DNA from: Thermomonas hydrothermalis
Lineage (GTDB): Bacteria > Pseudomonadota > Gammaproteobacteria > Xanthomonadales > Xanthomonadaceae
Assembly: GCF_900129205.1 (NCBI RefSeq)
Contig: NZ_FQUK01000007.1
Span: forward strand, 12,185 to 76,184
Direction of reading: 5' to 3'
DNA length: 64,000 nt
Part shown: positions 7,250 to 16,202 of the stretch, piece after piece
Numbering within the stretch: the stretch's first letter is position 1
How the letters are laid out: every line of letters starts with the position of its first letter
Notes under the pieces: model-generated
The model's input: only the letters and a program-made list of their open reading frames with translations
Told to the model about the DNA's origin: nothing
Database searches by the model: none
Program-made: the position numbers and the translations under genes

Positions 7250-8515
7250 TCACACCATGTGCTGGCGGCGCAGACGATGTTCGAGGTCGTCGAGCGCCCG
7301 ATGCAGTTTTGCGGTGGTGGCGGTGGTGCGGCGAGGGGGCGGCAGGTGCGCCACGATCGAGCGTGGCCGGTCGGCGATGACCTCCTCGCGCAGACGGATG
7401 CCGTGGCGTGCCAGCACCGGCGTCAGCCGCGCCTGCTGCTGGCGCAGATCGGTCAGGGTGTTGCGGTAGGCCAACTGGGCGATCCGGCGCCGCGCCGAGA
7501 AGCTGAAAATGTTGGTGTAGAACAGCTCGCGGTCGCCGGCATTGGGTTCAAACACCAACTGGTCGATGCCGGGGTACTGCTGCGGGTAGCGGGCCAGCCC
7601 CACCTGCATGCGCGATTGCAGCATCGTGCGCAGGGTCTGCGAAAGCACGCCGGGCAGGCCGCCCTCGGCGATGCGCCGGTCGCTGAAGCGGTGCGCCAGT
7701 GCGGCTTCGCTGGAGTCGGTGCCGGGGTTGAACGGAACCAGTGGATTGATGCCCAACATCAGGTCGATATCGCGGTCGAGCACCATCGAGGCGTGCATGG
7801 TGCGGCGCAGGGCGCCATCCACCACGTGGTGCACCTGGCCCTGACGGTCGCGCAGCGTGACTGGCGGGTACAGACCCGGCAGGGCGGCACTGGCTTGCAC
7901 CGCCCGCGAGAGCGGTACGTCCTCCCAGCCGGCATCCCCGAAACGGATGGTTTCGCCGCTGTCCAGATCCACGCCGATCACGTACAGCGGGCGCGGCAGG
8001 GTGCGGAAATCATTGCTGCGGCCATTGCGCGTGAATATCTCGCGCAGGAAGCGTTCGACTGCGTCGTTGTCGAACAGCCCGGTCGGTACCACGCTGCCGA
8101 GCCGGTTGAGCACGTCCGACCAGCGCGAGTCGCTGCGGCCGCTCCAGATGTCGCGCAGCAGGCGCATCCCCAGTCGCGGCAGCCGGGCCAGACGCCGGCG
8201 ATACTCGCCGAGCGCCGGGCGCAGAAAGGTCTCGGGGCGGAAGTGGATCTCTTCGCTGTCACCGGTGATGAAAATCCGGCACAGCTCGGCGGTGTTGATG
8301 CCGTTGACCAGGCCAGCGGCAAGGAAGGCCCCGGAGCTGACCCCGACGTAGCAGTCCAGCCGGGTTAGATCCAGCCCGTCGCAGGCCTCCTCCAGCGCGC
8401 GCAGGGCACCCAGTTCGTACATCGCGCCGACCGGCCCGCCACCGGCGATGGCCAGCCCGATCCGGGGCGGCTGGTGTGGCGGGCGCGGCGGCTGGGCGAC
8501 GTGCAGAGACAGCAT
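7250..8515 (-). CDS. Patatin-like phospholipase / lipid acyl hydrolase
   Basis: A 421-residue patatin-fold Ser-Asp dyad hydrolase. The oxyanion Gly-rich loop is at residues 25-30 (GGGPVG), the nucleophile elbow GVSSG puts Ser60 in the active site, and the partner Asp lies in VVDGALRR near residue 234. No signal peptide is visible, so it probably acts in the cytosol on membrane or storage lipids. The start is the ATG before LSLHVAQPP; upstream codons look non-coding. It sits 69 bases upstream of the phasin gene on the same strand and is divergent from the FFLEELY-like gene. A granule-lipid depolymerase role is only suggested by context. Confidence 0.85.
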   Translation of the reverse strand: MLSLHVAQPPRPPHQPPRIGLAIAGGGPVGAMYELGALRALEEACDGLDLTRLDCYVGVSSGAFLAAGLVNGINTAELCRIFITGDSEEIHFRPETFLRPALGEYRRRLARLPRLGMRLLRDIWSGRSDSRWSDVLNRLGSVVPTGLFDNDAVERFLREIFTRNGRSNDFRTLPRPLYVIGVDLDSGETIRFGDAGWEDVPLSRAVQASAALPGLYPPVTLRDRQGQVHHVVDGALRRTMHASMVLDRDIDLMLGINPLVPFNPGTDSSEAALAHRFSDRRIAEGGLPGVLSQTLRTMLQSRMQVGLARYPQQYPGIDQLVFEPNAGDRELFYTNIFSFSARRRIAQLAYRNTLTDLRQQQARLTPVLARHGIRLREEVIADRPRSIVAHLPPPRRTTATTAKLHRALDDLEHRLRRQHMV

Positions 8516-8627
8516 GGACGGCACTCGACAGGACGATGCCGCGAGTGTAGCGCGGCGGAACGGGTGCGGCATCGCGTGCATGGGATGTGCCCTTGCCTGG
8601 ATGGCAGGCGACCCCGACACTGTCACC

Positions 8628-9386
8628 ATGACCCCACGTTCGACGCTGCGGGCACGCCTGGCGCGGCGGTTGGCCCTGCATCAGCGCCTGTTCGACCCGC
8701 GCCTGGAGCCGCGTAATGCGCTGCCCTGGCTCAAGCCGCTGCAACGCTGGCAGGCGGCGCGGCTGGAGCGCAGCTTTTCGGTGTTCCTGCAGGATCCCTC
8801 GCAGCGTCCGGCAGCGCGGTTTTTCCTCACCGATGTCTATGGCGACCGCGACTTCCGCCAGCGGGATGCCGACATCGCCCGGGTCATGCCGATGATGCAG
8901 CGGCTGCTGCCGGAGCCGCTGCTGCTCACGTTGGCCGATGCGATTGCGTTGGCTGCGCTCAGCCATGCCTTCGATTTGCGCATGGCACAGGCGCTGCATG
9001 ATCTGGCGCCTGTGACGGCGACCCTGGACGTACCGCTGTATGGCCAGGCGTACCGCCAGGTTGGTCATCCACGCCTGCGGGCATGGCAGATCGCCCTGAT
9101 CGACGAGGTGGGCAGCGGGCTGGCTGCCGCAGTGCAGATGCCGGGTGTGGCACGGCTGCTGCGGTTGTCCCGGTTGCCGGCGCGTGCCGCCGGTTTGGGC
9201 GAGTTGCAGGGGTTTTTGGAGCGCGGGTTTGCAGCGTTTGTCGCGCTGGGTGATGCGCGTGCTTTCCTCGACCATATTCGGGTGCAGGAAACCCGTACCA
9301 TGCAGCGGCTGTTTGCCGGTGCGCCTGATCCGTTCGGTTTTGCGGGCGGTGTGGTCTCAGCGTGGCCCGAACATCAGCAACCCTGA
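8628..9386 (+). CDS. FFLEELY-like conserved hypothetical protein
   Basis: A 252-residue, largely helical soluble protein. It carries a variant of the FFLEELY signature seen in a xanthomonad-type family (here RFFLTDVYGDRDF, about residues 64-76). The start is the ATG at 8628. The 3' end overlaps the convergent FHA gene by 30 bases. The function of the family is unknown to me and no catalytic motif is apparent. Confidence 0.6.
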   Translation: MTPRSTLRARLARRLALHQRLFDPRLEPRNALPWLKPLQRWQAARLERSFSVFLQDPSQRPAARFFLTDVYGDRDFRQRDADIARVMPMMQRLLPEPLLLTLADAIALAALSHAFDLRMAQALHDLAPVTATLDVPLYGQAYRQVGHPRLRAWQIALIDEVGSGLAAAVQMPGVARLLRLSRLPARAAGLGELQGFLERGFAAFVALGDARAFLDHIRVQETRTMQRLFAGAPDPFGFAGGVVSAWPEHQQP

Positions 9387-10127
9387 CAGCAGCAGGGCCA
9401 GCAGCAAGGCGGCAACCAGCAGCCAGGGCACGCGCTGGGTCCAGTGTGCGGGCGCCGGCGTGGGTGGCTCAGGCGGCAATGGGGTGACGGCCACAGGCGT
9501 CTGCAAGGACGCCGGCGGGCCTTCCAGCACGAAACGATGACGCCCGCCGAACACCAGCTGGTCGCCGCTTTGCAACACGGCCTGTCGCACCGGCTCGCCG
9601 TTCAGCCAGACCTCGGCGCCGGTCTGGTCGAGCACGACCTGACCGCTGCGCAGGGCCACCCGGGCGTGCTCGGGGACGATGCCGTGTCCCTCGATTCGCA
9701 GGTCGCAGCCGCTGGCGCTGCCGATCCAGCGCGGCTGCTCCAGACTCACGCTGCGGCCATGGTGGTCGCCACCGATGCCGCGCAGAACCAGATGCACGCT
9801 GCCGGTCGGGATTGGGTCCGGGGGGGGCAGTGGCGGATGTTCGCGGGGCGCGACCAGCAGCAGCTCGTGGCCTTCGGCATGAATGCTGTCGCCAGCGCGC
9901 AGCAGCGCCAGTTGACGCACCGGGCGGCCATTGACGTGGATGCCGCGCACGCCGGGTGCCACGACCAGCCAGATGCCGCGGCGGTCATGGCAGATCTGCA
10001 ACAACCATGCATCGTCGCTGGCGACTGGCACCAGCCGTCCGTCCCGGAGGGCCAGGGCATGGACGCCGGTGTCGAGCGGCAGGTCGGGGCGGGCGTCGTC
10101 GCTAAAGCGCAGGCACAAGGCAGTCAT
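9357..10127 (-). CDS. FHA-domain membrane protein
   Basis: About 256 residues. An N-terminal beta-rich region contains GIHVNGRPVRQLALLRAGD, itself FHA-like in rhythm. A clearer FHA domain follows with RWIGSASGCDLRIEG, the HARV strand and VWLNGEPVRQAVLQSGDQL. After a Pro-rich linker comes one C-terminal membrane helix (VPWLLVAALLLALLLSGLLMF), giving a tail-anchored cytoplasmic phosphothreonine-peptide reader. Two start codons 18 bases apart (10127 and 10145) are possible. No kinase or phosphatase gene is adjacent, so its partner is unknown. Confidence 0.75.
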   Translation of the reverse strand: MTALCLRFSDDARPDLPLDTGVHALALRDGRLVPVASDDAWLLQICHDRRGIWLVVAPGVRGIHVNGRPVRQLALLRAGDSIHAEGHELLLVAPREHPPLPPPDPIPTGSVHLVLRGIGGDHHGRSVSLEQPRWIGSASGCDLRIEGHGIVPEHARVALRSGQVVLDQTGAEVWLNGEPVRQAVLQSGDQLVFGGRHRFVLEGPPASLQTPVAVTPLPPEPPTPAPAHWTQRVPWLLVAALLLALLLSGLLMFGPR

Positions 10128-10279
10128 CGCCGTGCAATCTAGCATGGCAAATGCCGTGCAACGCTGGTCAACCGTGGCGCTGCAGCAAGGGGGCGTGTGA
10201 TTTGCGCAGCAGGCGCCCTTGTTCCCGGCAGGGGCGGGCCGGCAGAATGCAGGTGTCCTGTCGGCTTCCTTTTTCGGCC

Positions 10280-10552
10280 ATGTCGCGTATCGAGATCCGT
10301 CACGCCCACTCCCTGACCCAGGCCCAGGCCCGCAAGGCGGTCGAGGAGGTGGCGCGCAAACTGCACGAGCGGTTCCAGTTGGCATGTGACTGGCAGGGCG
10401 ACACCCTGCATTTTTCCCGCTCGGGGGTGGACGGAAAAATCGAGCTGCTGCCCGGTGCCCTGCAGGTGCATGCCAAGCTGGGCTTTCTGACCGCGATGTT
10501 CAAGGAACCCATCGAGGCCGAGATCCGGCGCGTGCTCAAAGAACGCTTCTGA
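10280..10552 (+). CDS. Polyhydroxyalkanoate-system family small protein
   Basis: A 90-residue protein resembling the putative PHA granule-region family (PHA_gran_rgn). It has an alternating strand-helix pattern: [24 protein letters not shown], then [25 protein letters not shown] and a C-terminal helix [15 protein letters not shown]. The family is found near PHA genes, but its biochemical role is not settled. The start ATG matches the family N-terminus (MSRI). It stands alone 66 bases upstream of serC and is consistent with the phasin 3 kb away. Confidence 0.75.
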   Translation: MSRIEIRHAHSLTQAQARKAVEEVARKLHERFQLACDWQGDTLHFSRSGVDGKIELLPGALQVHAKLGFLTAMFKEPIEAEIRRVLKERF

Positions 10553-10617
10553 GACGGATACCCGCAAACCCGCTGCGGCGCGGCATACTCTCCGGCCCCG
10601 TCGTTGAGAGCCTGTCG

Positions 10618-11703
10618 ATGTCGCGCGCCTACAACTTCAGCCCAGGTCCTGCCATGTTGCCCGAGCCGGTATTGCGGCAGGCGCAGGCCACATTGCTGGA
10701 ATACGGGGAGGTCGGGGCCTCGATCCTGGAGATCAGCCACCGCGGGGCCGATTTTCTTGCCGTGGCGCGCCAGGCCGAAGCCGATCTGCGCACGTTGCTT
10801 ACGATCCCGGATGACTACGCGGTGTTGTTCACCGCAGGCGGCGCGACCACGGTGCAGGCGTTGCTGCCGCTCAACTTCGCAGCTCCTGGGCAGCCGTGCG
10901 ATTACGTGATCAGCGGCCATTGGGGCAAGACTGCGCTGAAGCAGGCGGCGCCGTATGTGGAGGCGCGCATCGCCGCCAGCAGCGAGGCCGGCGGGTTCCG
11001 TGACCTGCCGCCGCGCGAGCAGTGGCAGCTGTCGCCCGATGCGGCCTATGTCCACGTCACCGCCAACGAGACCATCCACGGCGTCGAATGGCGGCACATC
11101 CCCGATGCCGGCGCCGTGCCGCTGGTGGCTGATTTCAGCTCCTCGATTGCTTCCGAACCGCTGGATGTCAGCCGGTTCGGGCTGATCTATGCCGGTGCCC
11201 AGAAGAACCTCGGGCCGGTGGGCATCACCGTGGTGATCGTGCGTCGCGATCTGTTGGAGCGCGCCGGCCAACCGCGCGCCCCGATCCTGGACTATCGCGC
11301 CATCGCGGCCGCAGAGTCCATGCTCAACACCCCGCCCAGCTGGAACTGGTACGTGCTGGGCCTGACCGTGCAGTGGATGCTGGAGCAAGGCGGGGTGGCC
11401 GAGTTCGCCCGCCGCAATGCTCGCAAGGCGGCGTTGCTCTACGACGCCATCGACGGCTCTGGCGGCTTCTACCGCAACGAGGTGGCGCCAGCGGCGCGCT
11501 CGCGCATGAACGTGCCGTTCTTCCTGCACGATCCGGCGCTGGATGCCCTGTTCCTGAGCGAGGCCAAGCAGGCCGGGCTGATCGGCCTGAAAGGCCATCG
11601 CGTGCTTGGCGGCATGCGTGCTTCGCTTTACAACGCCATGCCCGAGGCCGGCGTGCAGGCGCTGGTGGAGTTCATGCGTCAGTTCCAGGCCACCCATGGC
11701 TGA
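10618..11703 (+). CDS. serC: Phosphoserine aminotransferase SerC
   Basis: PLP enzyme converting 3-phosphohydroxypyruvate and glutamate to phosphoserine in serine synthesis; it also acts in pyridoxal-phosphate synthesis. Its 361 residues match the family. Diagnostic stretches are the N-terminal [23 protein letters not shown], and the PLP-lysine site [11 protein letters not shown] (Schiff-base Lys in QKN). The stop overlaps the aroA start by 8 bases, so the two genes are translationally coupled. A CATACT box about 30 bases upstream may be the -10. Confidence 0.97.
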   Translation: MSRAYNFSPGPAMLPEPVLRQAQATLLEYGEVGASILEISHRGADFLAVARQAEADLRTLLTIPDDYAVLFTAGGATTVQALLPLNFAAPGQPCDYVISGHWGKTALKQAAPYVEARIAASSEAGGFRDLPPREQWQLSPDAAYVHVTANETIHGVEWRHIPDAGAVPLVADFSSSIASEPLDVSRFGLIYAGAQKNLGPVGITVVIVRRDLLERAGQPRAPILDYRAIAAAESMLNTPPSWNWYVLGLTVQWMLEQGGVAEFARRNARKAALLYDAIDGSGGFYRNEVAPAARSRMNVPFFLHDPALDALFLSEAKQAGLIGLKGHRVLGGMRASLYNAMPEAGVQALVEFMRQFQATHG

Positions 11704-13048
11704 GACGACCGACGTAACCGGCCCGGCTGACGCCAGCGGGCCTGCGCAGCAGCACTGGATCGTCGCGCCCGGCTGCCCATTGCGTGGCACGCTGACGGTG
11801 CCTGGCGATAAATCCATCTCACACCGGGCGGTGATGCTGGCCGCGCTGGCCGATGGCGTCTCCACCATCGACGGCTTCCTGGAAGGCGAGGACACCCGCG
11901 CCACGGCGGCCATCTTCGCCCGCATGGGGGTGCGCATCGAGGCACCGGCACCCTCGCGGCGGATCGTGCATGGGGTCGGCCTCGATGGCCTGCGGGCACC
12001 GGACGGCCCGCTGGACTGCGGCAATGCCGGCACAGGAATGCGCCTGCTGGCTGGGTTGCTGGCGGGCCAGCGGTTCGACAGCGTGCTGGTCGGGGATGCC
12101 TCGCTCAGCCGGCGGCCGATGCGGCGCGTCACCGTGCCGCTGGCGCAGATGGGTGCGCGCATCGACACCGCCGAAGGTGGTCTGCCGCCTTTGCGCATCC
12201 ATGGCGGCCAGCGTCTGCAGGGCCGGGTTCATACGCTGGAGGTGGCCAGCGCGCAGGTGAAATCGGCGCTGTTGCTGGCCGGGCTGTATGCCGCAGGCCA
12301 CACCGAAGTGAACGAGCCGCACCCCACCCGCGACTACACCGAGCGCATGCTGGCGGCGTTTGGTGTGGACATCGTCTTTTCTCCCGGCCATGCGCGGCTG
12401 CACGGCGGCCAACGCCTGCGTGCCACCGATGTGGCGGTGCCGGCGGATATTTCTTCGGCGGCGTTTTTCATTGTGGCGGCCAGCATCGTGCCTGGATCGG
12501 AGCTGCGCCTGCGGCAGGTGGGCCTCAACCCGCGTCGCACCGGGCTGCTGCGCGTGTTGCGGCAGATGGGGGCAGACATCCGGGAAGAGCATCCCGGCGA
12601 ACACGGGGGCGAGCCGGTGGCCGATCTGGTGGTGCGGCACGCGCCGCTGCGTGGCATCGCGGTGCCGGAGGCGGTCGTGCCGGACATGATCGACGAGTTC
12701 CCGGCCCTGTTCGTCGCCGCCGCTTGCGCGGATGGGCCAACCACGGTGCGTGGCGCGGCTGAGTTACGGGTCAAGGAATCCGACCGCATTGCCGGCATGG
12801 CGGCAGGGCTCCGCACGCTCGGCCTGCGGGTGGATGAAACACCGGACGGTGCCACGATCTACCCCGGCGTCCTGCACGGCGGCTGTGTGGACAGTCACGG
12901 CGACCACCGCATTGCCATGGCGTTTGCAGTCGCAGCCCAGCGCGCCACCGGGCCGGTGCAAATCCGCGACGTGGCCAACGTGGCCACGTCGTTCCCTGGG
13001 TTCGACACTCTTGCCTGCGCGGCCGGGTTTGATCTGCGTCGGATGTGA
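11696..13048 (+). CDS. aroA: 3-phosphoshikimate 1-carboxyvinyltransferase (EPSP synthase)
   Basis: Sixth enzyme of the shikimate pathway, joining shikimate-3-phosphate and PEP. The 450 residues have the two-lobed fold motifs [47 protein letters not shown] and the catalytic [13 protein letters not shown] and RVKESDRI regions. The Gly-rich loop reads GNAGTG, as in class II-like enzymes. The start is the ATG inside the last codons of serC. Immediately downstream is the convergent mqsRA pair rather than the common cmk-rpsA arrangement. Confidence 0.97.
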   Translation: MAETTDVTGPADASGPAQQHWIVAPGCPLRGTLTVPGDKSISHRAVMLAALADGVSTIDGFLEGEDTRATAAIFARMGVRIEAPAPSRRIVHGVGLDGLRAPDGPLDCGNAGTGMRLLAGLLAGQRFDSVLVGDASLSRRPMRRVTVPLAQMGARIDTAEGGLPPLRIHGGQRLQGRVHTLEVASAQVKSALLLAGLYAAGHTEVNEPHPTRDYTERMLAAFGVDIVFSPGHARLHGGQRLRATDVAVPADISSAAFFIVAASIVPGSELRLRQVGLNPRRTGLLRVLRQMGADIREEHPGEHGGEPVADLVVRHAPLRGIAVPEAVVPDMIDEFPALFVAAACADGPTTVRGAAELRVKESDRIAGMAAGLRTLGLRVDETPDGATIYPGVLHGGCVDSHGDHRIAMAFAVAAQRATGPVQIRDVANVATSFPGFDTLACAAGFDLRRM

Positions 13049-13110
13049 TCGCCTGACCCGTGTGTGCGGTAGGCGCCGCTGTTCAGCGGTCGGGCTTGCC
13101 GCGCACTTGG

Positions 13111-13518
13111 TCAAGCGGTTTTGATTTCGGCCAGCAGGTCGGGGTGACGGTCCAGCAGCTTGAGCAGCTTGACCAAGGCCAGCGGCGGCTTGGTCTTGCC
13201 GTTCTCGTAGCGCGAAAAGGCATTGACACCGCCACCGAAGATTTCGGCGGCCTGTCGCTGATCAAGATTGAGTTTGCGGCGCACCTTGGCGATGTAGGCG
13301 GGATCGACGTAGGCGGCATTCACTTGACGTTGGAACAGGCCCACCAATTCGCTGTAGCGGTCGCCATGCTCACGATTCAAGACAACTTCGCCGCAGGCGG
13401 GGCAGAAGTCACCCGTCACCGCTGGGATGGTGGTGGATTCACCTTTGTAGGTGTAGAGGAGGTCGCGCGTGTCGTGGATCAGCTCCGCCGCGCCGCAGCA
13501 TGGGCATTTCATGGTCAT
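13111..13518 (-). CDS. mqsA: MqsA-type antitoxin
   Basis: A 135-residue antitoxin and autorepressor. The N-terminal half binds zinc through two Cys pairs (Cys5/Cys8 and Cys39/Cys42) and caps the MqsR toxin. The C-terminal half is an Xre-type helix-turn-helix in which AAEIFGGGVNAFSRYENG is nearly the same as in E. coli MqsA. The start may be Met1 or Met3. It overlaps the toxin gene by four bases, giving the usual toxin-first order. Base composition here is visibly lower in G+C than the flanking genes. Confidence 0.96.
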   Translation of the reverse strand: MTMKCPCCGAAELIHDTRDLLYTYKGESTTIPAVTGDFCPACGEVVLNREHGDRYSELVGLFQRQVNAAYVDPAYIAKVRRKLNLDQRQAAEIFGGGVNAFSRYENGKTKPPLALVKLLKLLDRHPDLLAEIKTA

Positions 13519-13817
13519 AGCTCCTTGAAGGACACGATCAGCACGTCATCGATGACGGTCAGCTTCAGGTACACCTCGTCGCCGCTTGCTGTCTTGGCGT
13601 GGTACACGTCCTGCCAAATCGTGTGATCGGCATGGGTGGTCATGCTCTTGTAGAAGTCGGCGGGAGTGAGCGCCAAGACAACCGCGCACATCCCCGCCAG
13701 GTCATGAATCCCAAGCTCACGGGCACCGTTGTAGGCGGTGGCCGTCGCTCTGACCCGTCCAGCGTCTACCAGGGCTTTGACGACCGCTAGCTTGCAGTGC
13801 GGGGTGCCTTTTTCCAC
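13515..13817 (-). CDS. mqsR: MqsR-type mRNA interferase toxin
   Basis: A 100-residue RelE-fold ribonuclease toxin that in E. coli cuts mRNA at GCU sites. Strong similarity to E. coli MqsR includes MEKGTPHCKL, DFYKSMTT, HADHTIWQDVYH and the end DDVLIVSFKEL; the catalytic Lys/Gln/Tyr region appears intact. The start is GTG at 13815-13817, supported by the MEK-TPH match; it has no Shine-Dalgarno and lies about 6 bases after a good -10 box. It is probably controlled by MqsA at the palindrome inside the promoter. Confidence 0.96.
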   Translation of the reverse strand: MEKGTPHCKLAVVKALVDAGRVRATATAYNGARELGIHDLAGMCAVVLALTPADFYKSMTTHADHTIWQDVYHAKTASGDEVYLKLTVIDDVLIVSFKEL

Positions 13818-13823
13818 ACTGGA

Positions 13824-13851
13824 ACTATAACCTAATTGGTTATTTTGGCAA
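13824..13851 (-). promoter_or_regulatory. mqsRA promoter
   Basis: Read on the minus strand, TTGCCA (13846-13851) and TATAGT (13824-13829) are separated by 16 bases. Each matches five of six sigma-70 consensus positions. Only six bases separate the -10 box from the mqsR GTG, so the transcript would start at or next to the start codon. Confidence 0.75.
13827..13843. promoter_or_regulatory. Probable MqsA operator
   Basis: ATAACC-TAATT-GGTTAT is a perfect 6-bp inverted repeat with a 5-base centre. It keeps the AACC-N5-GGTT spacing of the E. coli MqsA operator. It lies within the promoter spacer and overlaps the -10 box, so binding would block RNA polymerase. Confidence 0.8.
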
Positions 13852-13968
13852 GTGGGTTAATGGCGGCTTGTTCCGGCATCCTCATGCCGTGGGTGGGACT
13901 GTTGAGCGATCCTTGCCTTTTGTAACGGTCGTGCAGAGGGCTGTTGATCGTCCGGAAGGAGGCTGCGC

Positions 13969-16038
13969 TTACGCTGGCGGTTCGCGCAGGATGGCGGCGT
14001 CCCAGCCGGGGCGTGGAGCGAAACGATCTCCGTATTTGCTCTGCAGGGCCTGCAGCCGGGCCAGCAGGGCGTCGGCGCCGACCGTGCGGATGTGCTGGAT
14101 CGGGCCGCCGCGGAACGGGGCAAAGCCGGTGCCGAAGATCACGCCGGCATCCAGCAGGTCGGCATCGCTGACCACGCCGTCATGCAGGCAGGCCACCGCC
14201 TCGTTGAGCAGCGGCAGGATCAGGCGGTCTTCCAGATCCTCAGGTACGACATACCCGGCCGGCAGTTCCGGTTTGACCGCCTTGCCGTTCTCCCATTTGT
14301 AGATGCCTTGGCCGTCCTTCTTGCCGCGCTTGCTTGGGTCGACCGTGGCCAGTGCGGCTGGCACCTCCAGGCCGAGGAAGGGGGCCAGCTCCTTGCCGAC
14401 GCTGGCGGCCACGTCCAGGCCTACGGTGTCGAGCAGCTCGATTGGGCCCATCGGCATGCCAAAGCGCGTCGCCGCCTTGTCGATGGCCGGGCCGGGGATG
14501 CCTTCGGCATAGGCCGTGGCCGCTTCCAGCATGTACGGGAACAGCACACGGTTGACCAGAAAGCCCGGCGTGCCGGCCACCGGCACCGGGAACTTGCCCA
14601 GTGCCTTGCAGAAGGCGGCCAGGCGGCGCTCGGTCTCCGGGCTCATGCCGTCGTGGCGGATGATCTCCACCAGCGGCATCTGCGCCACCGGGTTGAAGTA
14701 GTGCAGCCCGGCGAACCGGTCGGGGTGTTGCAGGTGGCCGCGCAGTTCGTCCAGCGGGATCGACGAGGTGTTGGTGGTCAGCAGGGCGTCCGCCTTCATG
14801 CGCGGCTCCACCGACTGATACAGCGCGCGCTTGGCGTCCGGGTTCTCGATGATCGCCTCGATCACCAGATCCGCGTCCGTGACGCCGGCACCGTCGAGGT
14901 CGGATTTCAGGCGCGCGGCCACTGTCGGGCGCTGGGTTGCGTCCTTCACCTTCTTTTCAAACAGCGTCTGTGCCCGCTGTAGGGCAGCGTCGATGAAGCG
15001 CTGCTCGCGGTCTTGCAACGTCACCTCGAAGCCCTTGAGGGCGGCAAAAGCGGCGATATCACCGCCCATCACACCAGCGCCGATCACGTGCACGCGGGTG
15101 ATGCCGGCATCACCCTTGCCCAGCGCCTTCATCCGCTCGGTGAGGAAGTAGATGCGGATCAGGTTGCGGGCGGTGGGCGTGGCGGCGAGTTTCACCACCG
15201 CACGGCGCTCGGCATCCAGACGGGCGCGGATGCCTTTGCCGCCGAAGCGTTCCCAGGTGGAGATCAGCGCGTAAGGGGCGGGATAGAACGCCTTGGGCGC
15301 CTTGCGCGCCACCTGCTTGACCATTTGCGGTGCCAGCAGCTTGCGTGCCGGCCAGGTATTGGTCAGCCAGCCCAAAAGCCGCTGTTTCAGCGGGCGCTGC
15401 GTGCCCTGGAGTGCCAACTGGGCGGCGGTATCCACCAGGATCGCGGGTGCTACGACCTGGTCCACCAGGCCGATGGCGCGCGCCGCCTTTGCGCTCAGCG
15501 CACGGCCAGTCAGCATCAGGTCCATTGCCGCCGGTGCGCCGATCAGGCGCGGCAGGCGGGCGCTGCCGCCCCAGCCTGGGAAGATGCCCAGCTGGATTTC
15601 GGGCAGGCCGATCCGGGTGGAGGGCGCATCGCTGGCCACACGGTAGCGGCAGGCCAGCGCCAGTTCGGTGCCGCCGCCCATGCAGAAGCCGTGGATGGCG
15701 GCCACTGTCGGGCAGGGCAGCTCCGCCAGTGCCTGGAAGGTGTCCTGGCCGCGGCGGATCGCCTCCTCGACGGTGCCGCGGCGGTCATAGTCCTGAAACT
15801 CCTTGAGATCGGCCCCGGCGATGAACCCTGTGGGTTTGCCAGACGTAATCACCAGCGCTTTGGGTGGTTCCAGCGCGATCCGCGTGAGTACCTCGCCCAG
15901 CTCGATCAGTGCATCCTGGGAAAACGCGTTGACCGATGCGTCGGCGCGATCGAATGCCAGCACCAAGACGCCGTCGTCGCGGCGGGAGGGCGTCCAGTGG
16001 CGAAGGTGGAGTCCATCGAAACCGGGGGGTGTGGTCAT
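13969..16038 (-). CDS. FadJ/FadB-like bifunctional enoyl-CoA hydratase / 3-hydroxyacyl-CoA dehydrogenase
   Basis: A 689-residue beta-oxidation alpha-subunit-type protein. The N-terminal crotonase domain (about 15-200) has the oxyanion stretch FIAGADLKEF and the two acid regions GGGTELALAC and EIQLGIFPGWGG. The central NAD-binding domain starts at VIGAGVMGGDIAAF, with NTSSIPLDEL and HYFNPVAQMPLVEII (catalytic His in the HYFNP region). The C-terminal 3HCDH domains follow. It is closer to FadJ in length (about 714) than to FadB. No thiolase partner is adjacent. A perfect 12-bp palindrome covers its start codon. Confidence 0.9.
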   Translation of the reverse strand: MTTPPGFDGLHLRHWTPSRRDDGVLVLAFDRADASVNAFSQDALIELGEVLTRIALEPPKALVITSGKPTGFIAGADLKEFQDYDRRGTVEEAIRRGQDTFQALAELPCPTVAAIHGFCMGGGTELALACRYRVASDAPSTRIGLPEIQLGIFPGWGGSARLPRLIGAPAAMDLMLTGRALSAKAARAIGLVDQVVAPAILVDTAAQLALQGTQRPLKQRLLGWLTNTWPARKLLAPQMVKQVARKAPKAFYPAPYALISTWERFGGKGIRARLDAERRAVVKLAATPTARNLIRIYFLTERMKALGKGDAGITRVHVIGAGVMGGDIAAFAALKGFEVTLQDREQRFIDAALQRAQTLFEKKVKDATQRPTVAARLKSDLDGAGVTDADLVIEAIIENPDAKRALYQSVEPRMKADALLTTNTSSIPLDELRGHLQHPDRFAGLHYFNPVAQMPLVEIIRHDGMSPETERRLAAFCKALGKFPVPVAGTPGFLVNRVLFPYMLEAATAYAEGIPGPAIDKAATRFGMPMGPIELLDTVGLDVAASVGKELAPFLGLEVPAALATVDPSKRGKKDGQGIYKWENGKAVKPELPAGYVVPEDLEDRLILPLLNEAVACLHDGVVSDADLLDAGVIFGTGFAPFRGGPIQHIRTVGADALLARLQALQSKYGDRFAPRPGWDAAILREPPA

Positions 16039-16087
16039 GGCATGCCATCCAAACCTGGGTAGGCCGCTATCCTAGCCGGTACCGGCT
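16037..16087. promoter_or_regulatory. Palindromes in the divergent fadJ-like / rpoE region
   Basis: ATGGCATGCCAT (16037-16048, overlapping the fadJ-like start codon) and AGCCGGTACCGGCT (16074-16087) are perfect palindromes of 12 and 14 bases. They lie on the fadJ-like side of the 164-base divergent spacer and could be operators for a fatty-acid-responsive regulator. Confidence 0.35.
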
Positions 16088-16132
16088 TGAGTGCATGTTC
16101 AAACCGGTGTGGTGGTGGGTGGTGCAGCGGCG

Positions 16133-16160
16133 GAACTTTTGCGCCGGTGCGCCTGTCATA
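16133..16160 (+). promoter_or_regulatory. Sigma-E-type promoter of rpoE
   Basis: GAACTT (16133-16138), preceded by a G, is followed after 17 bases by TCATA (16156-16160). This resembles the GAACTT-N16/17-TCtgA consensus of RpoE/AlgU promoters. It lies about 45 bases before the rpoE start, implying autoregulation. Confidence 0.65.
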
Positions 16161-16202
16161 GACGCCCGGAACACGCCGGGCCACACGGAGGGCGCGGCGG
16201 AA

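Noticed and set aside
10300-12198. 632-codon minus-strand frame opposite serC and aroA
   Set aside because: It is antisense to two conserved enzymes and has no domain or ribosome site.
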